Origin: Pseudomonadota bacterium
Lineage (GTDB): Bacteria > Bdellovibrionota_C > UBA2361 > OMII01
DNA length: 7,030 nt
Assembly: GCA_027486155.1 (NCBI GenBank)
Contig: JAIXPR010000331.1
Location: forward strand, 1-7,030
Direction: 5' to 3'
Shown piece after piece: positions 1-4,923 of the stretch (its first letter is position 1; each line of letters starts with the position of its first letter). The notes under the pieces were generated by a model. That model ran no database searches and was not told where the DNA came from. It saw only the letters and a program-made list of their open reading frames with translations. The translations under genes were made by a program, and so were the position numbers.

Positions 1-1
1 A

Positions 2-30
2 AGGGTACTGTACCGGCATTTGAGTGTCAA
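2..30 (-). promoter_or_regulatory. Possible leftward sigma70-type promoter leaving the window
   Basis: On the minus strand a perfect TTGACA (30 to 25) is followed after 17 nt by TACCCT (7 to 2). The -10 matches consensus at only 3 of 6 positions, so the call rests on the -35 and the spacing. The target would be a leftward gene beyond the left edge, which cannot be seen. The -10 overlaps a small 5-1-5 palindrome at 4-14 (GGTAC-T-GTACC), which could be an operator or chance. Confidence 0.2.
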
Positions 31-73
31 CCTTTGGCGGGTTGCCGATCGGTCAAAATGGGCGGAAGGAGGC

Positions 74-481
74 TTATTTTTGTTGTCCGGCCGCTAAAAA
101 TGCCTCAATAAACCCCTCTGGCGGCATCATCCCCCGTCGGGTGTTCATATCCATAAAAACCGATTCGATCCTGGCTTCTACAGCTACTTTTCCCCGCTCA
201 TTCAGTATCTTCTGCCCGATAATCAGGGTTTTTCCCTCAACCGTGACGTCGTCACAGGTGACGGTTACCCTGCCCCGCTTCACCTCCCGCTTGTACTGGG
301 CGGCCACGGCGGTAATAACCGCGGCCTGTCCCCGAGCCAACAATACGTCATTGGGGAAGCCGATGTGGGCCATGTAGGCGACCCGGGCCTGCTCAAAGAG
401 GAAGAAACACCGCCCATGGTGGACGTGATCGTAGATAGGGGCCACCCATTCATCGTCAAGTTCTACCTGAATTGAAAACAT
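74..481 (-). CDS. Acyl-CoA thioesterase, 4HBT/YbgC-like hotdog fold, atypical active-site motif
   Basis: Predicted 135-residue cytoplasmic hotdog-fold thioesterase that would hydrolyse an acyl-CoA or acyl-ACP thioester. The length is typical of single-domain 4HBT/YbgC/FadM proteins. The N-terminal family motif is visible as HVHHGRCFFLFEQAR (residues 19-33), comparable to GHVNNARYLxxFExAR, followed by the usual beta-rich core (residues 52-110). The ATG at 481 is preferred over an in-frame extension to 631 because GAGGGGG lies 5 nt before it and the family motif starts right after it. The catalytic Asp that normally stands a few residues before the conserved H-V is not there: that position is Pro15, while an Asp (D18) occupies the usual Gly place directly before H19. 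E30 remains a possible catalytic acid. The gene diverges from the pepP-like gene across about 150 bp. The fold is fairly secure; the substrate is unknown, and activity is inferred. Confidence 0.85.
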   Translation of the reverse strand: MFSIQVELDDEWVAPIYDHVHHGRCFFLFEQARVAYMAHIGFPNDVLLARGQAAVITAVAAQYKREVKRGRVTVTCDDVTVEGKTLIIGQKILNERGKVAVEARIESVFMDMNTRRGMMPPEGFIEAFLAAGQQK

Positions 482-597
482 TTTAGCCCCCTCACATCCC
501 CTACGCGCATCTAACGGTACGTGTTTACCAGACTTTTTGCTTCGCCTCAAAGGCAGATCACCCGTACTTACGCTCCTGCGCTCCCCCGCAAAGCGTG

Positions 598-608
598 GTG
601 TACTACAC
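598..608. promoter_or_regulatory. Small palindrome in the thioesterase/pepP divergent region
   Basis: GTGTA-C-TACAC is a perfect 5-1-5 inverted repeat 25 bp before the pepP start codon. It could be a half-length operator or part of a -10 region (TACACT at 604-609). No convincing -35 lies at the right distance, so only a low-confidence site is claimed. Confidence 0.15.
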
Positions 609-633
609 TCAAAGGTCAGCTCTAAGGACACCC

Positions 634-1911
634 ATGAAGAATCCTCACATCCTCCGCATTACAAAAGCTCTCACCCTGCTCAAGGACGCGTCACGAAAAG
701 AGGCGCTCGTCGTCTCAAGCAATCCGAGCGTGATCCGTTCCCGGGACACACACTACCCATATCGAGCGAACAGCGACCTCTTCTATTTTACGGGTAGCCA
801 CGCCGAGGATCTAACCTTGGTACTCCGCCCCCATGCGGCAGACCCGATCGTGCTCATCGCGCCTCCCGAAGATAAGGTCAAGAATATGTGGGACGGCGCT
901 CCACCTCCGGTTAAGCCGATCGCGAAGGCGCTCAAAGCACCACTGCTCACAACCCACGAGCCGGTTAAGCAGATCCTCTCGCTCCTTCGTGGGCACGATG
1001 CTGTGTACCTCCAATCGATCGAGGGCACACCGAGCGCTGGGGTGAAACACGATCTCTCCTCACGCAGCACCTATCTGCTGCGGAACCTACCCGCGACCTT
1101 GATTGACGCTGAGCAGTTCACCGCTCGACTGAGACTGTTCAAGGATCCGAGCGAGGTGGCTAAGATTAAGGAAGCCGCGGAGATCACGGGAGGCGCGCTG
1201 CAAAACGTGCTCCCTCTGATAGAGGCCGGGATCGCGGAGCGTGAGATCGGCGCGTTCATTGAGTACTTTTATAAGGTGCATGGCGCTGAGCCCGCGTTCG
1301 GAACGATCGTCGCAAGCGGCGCTTCCGCGGCGACCCTTCACTATAGGTCGCTCTCACGCAAGCTCAAGAAGGGCGAGCTGCTCTTGATCGATACCGGCGC
1401 CGAGCTGGATATGTACGCGAGTGATATCACCCGCATGATTCCCGTAGGCGGCACTACCTCTCCCGAGCTTCGGGATCTCCACGATATCGTCCTGCGGGCC
1501 CAACTTATCGCTATCAAGAAGGTGCGTCCCGGCGTACGGATGGTGGATGTCTACAACGCGGCCGCGAAGGAGCTCGTGTACGGGCTCAAATACCTCGGTA
1601 TCTTGAAAGGGGATGTGTCCCAACTCATCAAGAAGGGGGCCTTCAAACCGTACTTTCCTCATGGAATCGGACACTCCCTCGGTATCGACGTCCATGACGC
1701 GACCCCAACGGGGCAAGAGTCGATACTGGAGAAAGGGATGGTTATCACGATCGAGCCGGGGCTCTACTTTCCTAAGCCGACCGGACCGCTTGCCGCGTGC
1801 GGCGTCCGCATTGAGGATGACGTGCTCGTGACCAGCCGAGGACACGAGGTCCTAACGGCCACCGCGTTTACAAAGGATCTCGATGAGCTTGGGATGTTGA
1901 TGGGCAGCTGA
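634..1911 (+). CDS. pepP: Xaa-Pro aminopeptidase (M24B, PepP-type)
   Basis: Predicted 425-residue cytoplasmic dimetal aminopeptidase that removes an N-terminal residue preceding proline. An AMP_N domain (about residues 3-150) carries the family pattern R-D-T-H-Y-P-Y-R-x-x-S-D-L-F-Y-F-T-G (37-54). The C-terminal pita-bread peptidase (about 170-410) keeps all five metal ligands: D253 (IDTGAE), D264 (SDITR), H347 (GIGHSLG), E374 (TIEPGLYF) and E394 (RIEDDV). The auxiliary histidines H236, H343 and H354 and R392 also match positions important in E. coli PepP. Size is close to the 440-residue E. coli enzyme. The ATG at 634 is chosen over an upstream GTG at 595 because TAAGGA lies 5 nt before it and the 13-residue extension resembles no family N-terminus. 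It is divergent from the thioesterase and convergent, with a 6-nt gap, with the transglycosylase. It is likely a housekeeping peptide-recycling enzyme. Confidence 0.95.
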   Translation: MKNPHILRITKALTLLKDASRKEALVVSSNPSVIRSRDTHYPYRANSDLFYFTGSHAEDLTLVLRPHAADPIVLIAPPEDKVKNMWDGAPPPVKPIAKALKAPLLTTHEPVKQILSLLRGHDAVYLQSIEGTPSAGVKHDLSSRSTYLLRNLPATLIDAEQFTARLRLFKDPSEVAKIKEAAEITGGALQNVLPLIEAGIAEREIGAFIEYFYKVHGAEPAFGTIVASGASAATLHYRSLSRKLKKGELLLIDTGAELDMYASDITRMIPVGGTTSPELRDLHDIVLRAQLIAIKKVRPGVRMVDVYNAAAKELVYGLKYLGILKGDVSQLIKKGAFKPYFPHGIGHSLGIDVHDATPTGQESILEKGMVITIEPGLYFPKPTGPLAACGVRIEDDVLVTSRGHEVLTATAFTKDLDELGMLMGS

Positions 1912-1917
1912 GCCTGA

Positions 1918-2724
1918 TTACCCAACGACTCGCACGTCGCCGAACCCGTATCGGGATGGATCAGAGAAGATGAGGGAGAGCGCTATGACGCGCGGCACGA
2001 ACTTACGTGTCTCTCGCGGGAAGCGACCATTTCGTGAAAGCTCCCAGAAATCGGTTTCCCCTTCCGAGGTCATAATTCGGTTCACGGCCCCACTGCCAGC
2101 GTTATAAGCGGCGAGCGCAAGGTGCCAATCCTGGAAGTTCACGAAGAGATCTCTCAAGTGCTGAGCGGCAGCAACGGTCGAGAGCTTAGGGTCGAGACGA
2201 TCGTCCTGCTTTTTACCGACCTTCAGCCCGTAGATACGCGCGGTCGACTTCATAAACTGCCACATACCACGAGCGCCCGCAGGGCTCGCCGCACGGGGAT
2301 TGAATCCGCTCTCGACGGCAGCGACCGAGAGGAGTTCAGTCGGAACCCCCTGCCCCTCAAACACCTTCTTAGTAGCCTCATAGTGATGAGCGTTTTCATC
2401 CAGGATTCGTGTAACGGTCGAACGCTCCTGATTCATGAGCCGATCAAGCTCGGCCTGAACCTCCGGAGTAACTCCGAACTCAGGCTTGGGCAGAACGCGG
2501 GTCGATTGAAGTGTTAACTGAGTCGGCGGGCGCTTAGATGACTTGAGGAGGGACTCGTTAGCGGCGGAAAGCTCTCCTGCCCCCCTATTGGAGAGCCCCC
2601 GACCCATGAGACCACAACCAGAGGTCGTGACGGAGATAATGATGAGTGCAAGAGGCAACAACGCGGACCGAGTGACGCGGATTAGGTAACTTGTGCTGGT
2701 AGAAAAGAGGGAAGCTGTGTTCAT
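1918..2724 (-). CDS. MltD-like membrane-bound lytic transglycosylase (SLT, GH23) lipoprotein
   Basis: Predicted 268-residue peptidoglycan lytic transglycosylase that would cleave the MurNAc-GlcNAc bond to 1,6-anhydro-muropeptides in the periplasm. A signal peptide has basic residues R16 and R19, a hydrophobic stretch (about 21-33) and a lipobox-like TSGC with C37 as probable lipidation site. A linker of about 60 residues precedes the SLT domain (about 105-235). The domain shows the catalytic glutamate E138 in the motif AAVESGFNP, the GARGMWQFM motif (150-158) and AYNAG (206-210). The tail FPRETRKFVPRVIA (235-248) is typical of the MltD branch. LysM repeats, present in E. coli MltD, are absent, so wall anchoring must rely on the lipid. 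GAGG sits about 7 nt before the ATG. It converges on pepP and diverges from the YkuD-like lipoprotein, another cell-wall-related gene. Confidence 0.92.
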   Translation of the reverse strand: MNTASLFSTSTSYLIRVTRSALLPLALIIISVTTSGCGLMGRGLSNRGAGELSAANESLLKSSKRPPTQLTLQSTRVLPKPEFGVTPEVQAELDRLMNQERSTVTRILDENAHHYEATKKVFEGQGVPTELLSVAAVESGFNPRAASPAGARGMWQFMKSTARIYGLKVGKKQDDRLDPKLSTVAAAQHLRDLFVNFQDWHLALAAYNAGSGAVNRIMTSEGETDFWELSRNGRFPRETRKFVPRVIALSLIFSDPSRYGFGDVRVVG

Positions 2725-2744
2725 ACGTCAACCTCGACCGTAGG

Positions 2745-2774
2745 AGTACACCCCAATCTGAGCGGGAATGGCAA
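2745..2774 (-). promoter_or_regulatory. Candidate promoter of the lytic transglycosylase gene
   Basis: On the minus strand TTGCCA (2774 to 2769) and TGTACT (2750 to 2745) are separated by 18 nt. They match the sigma70 consensus at 5/6 and 4/6. Transcription would start near 2738, leaving a leader of roughly 14 nt that contains the GAGG ribosome site. Assigned by eye. Confidence 0.35.
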
Positions 2775-2945
2775 GCGCCCAGGAGCTGCATCACCACACG
2801 GAATCGGCTGAAAATCACCTAACCCATTGAACTTACAAATGGCACATAAAACAAACCGCCGTTCTCCCAGCTCGAACCGACAGGAAGATCCGATGGATTG
2901 TTCAATCGCAGCGGGGGGTCGGCGCATCTTAACATCGGACTGTAC

Positions 2946-2992
2946 GTGCCCTGCCCCTCAGGAGGGCACCGGCCAGGAGAGACAATTCTCTC
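2946..2992 (+). promoter_or_regulatory. Two tandem hairpins in the leader of the YkuD-like lipoprotein gene
   Basis: GTGCCCT (2946-2952) pairs perfectly with AGGGCAC (2963-2969) around a 10-nt loop. GAGAGA (2977-2982) pairs with TCTCTC (2987-2992) around the loop CAAT. The second stem ends one base before the AGGGA Shine-Dalgarno (2993-2997). No T-tract follows, so they are not a standard terminator. They could tune translation or mRNA stability. Confidence 0.4.
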
Positions 2993-3003
2993 AGGGAATG
3001 AGG

Positions 3004-3672
3004 ATGACTATGCGCGCTACGCTCACAAAGATCTGGAGCACCTTTTCGTCGGGTCGAGGTATCCACCGCCTCTTTTCGGGCACGGTCGTATTAGTGATGA
3101 CCGGGTGTGCGACGACGAGTTTCAACCCCTCAACCACTGAGCGATGGCTTCCTGATGGTTCACTAAGCATCGTTCGCCCCCTTCCGAGCCTCTCTCTCGT
3201 ATCAGAGGCGATGGCGTCACCAAAACAGGAGATCTTTACGGATCCCAAGGCGAGAATGCGAGCTCCTATCGAGCCCCCCTCAAACGATCTCGTTCCCAAG
3301 CTGACCATCGACACGACAAAACACACCATAACCCTCACAACACCGGGAGAATCTCCCGTTACGATGAAGGCACAAGGGGCATACTCGCTCAAGAAAGGCT
3401 CCTACTCAGTCGCCCTCAAACAGACCGATCCTTTATGGTACGCCCCTCCAACCTACTTCTTACGCCGAGGGCTCAAGGTTCCAGCGGACGGAAGCAAGGC
3501 TCGATTCATGGGTGGAGCGCTCGGACATCAAGCTCTCTTCTTCGATAAACAGCTCGCCATCCACTCCGGACCTGTATGGAACGACGAGATCGGAGGAGTT
3601 AAGCTCTCTCGTGATGACATGAATAAGGTCTTTGAAACGGTCTCAGTCGGAACCAAAATAGAGGTTCGGTAG
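3004..3672 (+). CDS. Lipoprotein with degenerate YkuD (L,D-transpeptidase-like) domain, no catalytic Cys
   Basis: Predicted 222-residue exported lipoprotein. A basic N-terminus and hydrophobic segment (about 22-33) lead to VMTGC, with C35 as probable lipidated cysteine. A proline/serine-rich linker (about 40-95) follows. The C-terminal part (about 97-222) reads like a YkuD domain: a strand LTIDTTKHTITL, then LKKGSYSVALKQTDPLWYAPP (131-151), then IHSGPVW (186-192), ending in SVGTKIEVR as in L,D-transpeptidases. Where active enzymes have SHGC(I/V)RL this protein has E195-I-G-G198-V-K-L, so both catalytic His and Cys are missing. Transpeptidase activity is therefore unlikely; a muropeptide-binding or scaffolding role is inferred. 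The reading frame is open upstream to a TTG at 2827, but the upstream residues are not signal-like. ATGs at 3004 and 3010 have Shine-Dalgarno sites AGGGA and GAGGA at 6 and 5 nt; either may be the true start. It is divergent from the lytic transglycosylase. Confidence 0.7.
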   Translation: MTMRATLTKIWSTFSSGRGIHRLFSGTVVLVMTGCATTSFNPSTTERWLPDGSLSIVRPLPSLSLVSEAMASPKQEIFTDPKARMRAPIEPPSNDLVPKLTIDTTKHTITLTTPGESPVTMKAQGAYSLKKGSYSVALKQTDPLWYAPPTYFLRRGLKVPADGSKARFMGGALGHQALFFDKQLAIHSGPVWNDEIGGVKLSRDDMNKVFETVSVGTKIEVR

Positions 3673-3743
3673 ATCGTAGGCCCTCGATAGCATCCCGGAA
3701 AAACGACGCCCTCGTCAACGCACCCGGAATCGGTGGACCATAC

Positions 3744-3841
3744 GGTAGGGCCCGACTCCTGGCGGGCCGTATGACATCGCCTATCGATGAAGCCTTAAGA
3801 CCGCCATGTAGGATACGGCCCGCGAGGATGCGGGCCCTACC
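3744..3841. repeat. BIME-like REP pair, copy 1
   Basis: A 98-bp unit made of two inverted 29-bp arms (3744-3772 and 3813-3841) that match at 26 of 29 positions. Each arm starts (read inward) with GGTAG and contains its own hairpin, GGCCCG paired with CGGGCC. The GTAG head followed by an imperfect GC-rich palindrome is the known signature of REP sequences mobilised by RAYT/TnpA_REP transposases, and two in opposite orientation make a BIME. The 40-nt centre contains a small stem CATCG/CGATG (3775-3779, 3785-3789). It differs from copy 2 at 7 positions. Confidence 0.8.
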
Positions 3842-3858
3842 GGATGCCGTATCAATTC

Positions 3859-3956
3859 GGTAGGGCCCGACTCCCGGCGGGCCGTATGGCATCGCCTAGC
3901 GATGAAGCCTTGAGACCTCCATGTACGATACGGCCCGCGAGGACGCGGGCCCTACC
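3859..3956. repeat. BIME-like REP pair, copy 2
   Basis: Second 98-bp unit, 17 nt after copy 1 and about 93% identical, with arms at 3859-3887 and 3928-3956. The central stem is one pair longer than in copy 1: T changed to G at 3899 lets C3895 pair, giving CATCGC/GCGATG (3890-3904) around CTA. This suggests the middle hairpin is also kept. No T-tract follows either arm, so a role as intrinsic terminator is not supported, though it may protect mRNA ends. Confidence 0.8.
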
Positions 3957-4032
3957 AGAACGGATACATTAGCTAAGTTACAGGAACCGAACGCCTTCCA
4001 GGTATTCTCATCCCCGGCCACTCGACAAGGAT

Positions 4033-4061
4033 CTGAAAACCAGGCACCATACGCCTACATT
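4033..4061 (+). promoter_or_regulatory. Weak candidate promoter for the NYN gene
   Basis: CTGAAA (4033-4038) and TACATT (4056-4061) are 17 nt apart, and each matches the sigma70 consensus at 4 of 6 positions. It is the best spacing found between the repeats and the NYN start, in a locally AT-rich patch, but could be chance. Confidence 0.22.
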
Positions 4062-4087
4062 AATTCTTTTGAGTAGACGGGTTACAG

Positions 4088-4104
4088 GTGCACTCCCGGT
4101 GCAC
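4088..4104 (+). promoter_or_regulatory. GTGCAC hairpin or double operator before the NYN gene
   Basis: GTGCAC occurs at 4088-4093 and 4099-4104, separated by TCCCG. Because GTGCAC is its own complement, the pair can be a 6-bp RNA stem with a 5-nt loop or two adjacent protein sites. It ends 3 nt before the AAAGG ribosome site (4108-4112), which is 9 nt from the ATG at 4122. Confidence 0.35.
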
Positions 4105-4121
4105 GGCAAAGGTACATAGAT

Positions 4122-4802
4122 ATGAAGTATGAGAAGCTTGGCGGTGGATTCATCAAGAAACGTGAGAAGCGAGTCGTTGGACTTTTCATCGATGGAACCG
4201 GCCTGGACCGCGCCACCCGTCGTATCAACCGTAAAGTAGACATGGCCGCCCTCGTACGGGGCGTTACCTCAGGGATCGCACCCGTCGTTGCCCGTTACTA
4301 TACCCTGGTTCCCTACGAGGACGATTCCCGTCAACGCGCTTTCCTGGATGCCGTCGCGCGTGCCGGCCTCTCGGTTATCGTTAAACGACTTCCACCCAAG
4401 GGTATCACCCGTCAGGTAAGCATCGACCTTGAGATGGCCGCCGACATGGTGGCGTTTGCTCACGGACTTACGTCGTTCAGCAAAGAGAACGAGTACATGC
4501 CAGCGGACGCGGCCATTCACACCCCCGCTCAGTACCTCCGGCGTCAACAAGCTGAGGTCGTTGAAGCAGCGGATGACAAAGAAGAGACTCAGACCGAGAC
4601 GATTCCGGACATAAAGACCGCCCCGCGTTCTATTGTCGTCGTGTGCCCAAGCCGAGAGATAGCCTATCCACTCTCGCTGATTAAGAATATTGCGGCCGAC
4701 ACGACGACGGCGGACTTCGGGCAGTTCAACACGGGGGATGTCCTGAAGTCAGCGCAGAAGTGGATTGATCTGTCGGATTCGGAAACCATTTGGAGGGACT
4801 AA
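4122..4802 (+). CDS. NYN/LabA-like (DUF88, PIN-like) domain protein with altered acidic motif
   Basis: A 226-residue cytoplasmic protein resembling NYN-domain (LabA/DUF88) PIN-like ribonucleases. The first motif is VVGLFIDGTGLDR with D24, followed by a helix and the strand ARYYTLVPYEDD (57-68). A helix QRAFLDAVARAGLSVIVKRLPPKG (71-94) matches the family pattern of a helix leading to a G-x-x-V strand and a KG turn. The next acidic pair, D102 and D108 in VSIDLEMAADM, keeps the usual six-residue spacing. The fourth strand, IVVVC (171-175), lies after an extra acidic, low-complexity stretch (about 115-168). Where the family has SGDxDF this protein has CPSREI (175-180): one Asp is Ser and the other Glu. 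It may be a weakened or altered nuclease, or an RNA binder. The start is supported by AAAGG upstream. The next gene begins 119 nt downstream on the same strand. Confidence 0.7.
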   Translation: MKYEKLGGGFIKKREKRVVGLFIDGTGLDRATRRINRKVDMAALVRGVTSGIAPVVARYYTLVPYEDDSRQRAFLDAVARAGLSVIVKRLPPKGITRQVSIDLEMAADMVAFAHGLTSFSKENEYMPADAAIHTPAQYLRRQQAEVVEAADDKEETQTETIPDIKTAPRSIVVVCPSREIAYPLSLIKNIAADTTTADFGQFNTGDVLKSAQKWIDLSDSETIWRD

Positions 4803-4814
4803 CCCTACATCCCC

Positions 4815-4835
4815 CTGTTTTATAGGGAAAAACAG
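4815..4835 (+). promoter_or_regulatory. Hairpin competing with the long-range leader pairing
   Basis: CTGTTTT (4815-4821) pairs perfectly with AAAACAG (4829-4835) around ATAGGGA. Its right arm shares four bases (4832-4835) with the left arm of the 12-bp inverted repeat, so the two structures partly exclude each other. It begins 12 nt after the NYN stop codon. No T-tract follows on the plus strand. Confidence 0.35.
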
Positions 4836-4923
4836 CGCTCCTCATGAAAAGATAACGGTTCAAAAGGCTTGTATCTGGACAAGCTCAGGTCAACAATAGG
4901 ACACGTATCAAGAGGAGCGCTGT
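4832..4923 (+). promoter_or_regulatory. Structured leader: 12-bp inverted repeat covering SD and start codon of the orphan gene
   Basis: ACAGCGCTCCTC (4832-4843) is the exact reverse complement of GAGGAGCGCTGT (4912-4923). The right arm includes the Shine-Dalgarno GAGGAG (4912-4917) and the first two bases of the GTG start codon (4922-4924). The 68-nt loop holds a further hairpin, GGCTTGT/ACAAGCT (4866-4872, 4879-4885; one G-U pair) with loop ATCTGG. If the NYN-orphan region is transcribed from upstream, closing this stem would hide the ribosome site. It could alternatively be a paired DNA operator, since AGCGCT in each arm is itself palindromic. It matches no riboswitch class I know. Confidence 0.55.

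Larger units (their letters stand above)
3673..4121. other. 449-bp intergenic region with REP/BIME repeats and NYN-gene leader
   Basis: No reading frame here looks coding. Positions 3673-3743 hold only short weak stems after the lipoprotein stop. Positions 3744-3956 hold two tandem copies of a 98-bp palindromic element. Positions 3957-4121 are comparatively AT-richer and hold a weak promoter candidate and a GTGCAC hairpin before the NYN gene. Confidence 0.8.

Noticed and set aside
24..377. 117-residue plus-strand open frame
   Set aside because: It is the antisense shadow of the thioesterase, which has family motifs and a good ribosome site.
595..633. GTG-start extension of the PepP-type gene
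   Set aside because: No Shine-Dalgarno at the right place and no family similarity; ATG at 634 has TAAGGA 5 nt upstream.
1354..1845. 163-residue minus-strand open frame
   Set aside because: It lies opposite the catalytic domain of the PepP-type peptidase and shows no family features.
2827..3003. TTG-start extension of the YkuD-like lipoprotein
   Set aside because: The extension would bury the signal peptide and lipobox about 90 residues inside the protein, and it overlaps the leader hairpins.
3744..3956. Possible CRISPR array or intrinsic terminator
   Set aside because: Only two long palindromic copies with a 17-nt spacer, so not CRISPR; no T-tract after either arm, so not a standard terminator.
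4844..4855. Three-codon upstream ORF (M-K-R-stop) in the orphan leader
   Set aside because: The nearest purine-rich site (AGGGA, 4824-4828) is about 15 nt away, too far to support translation.
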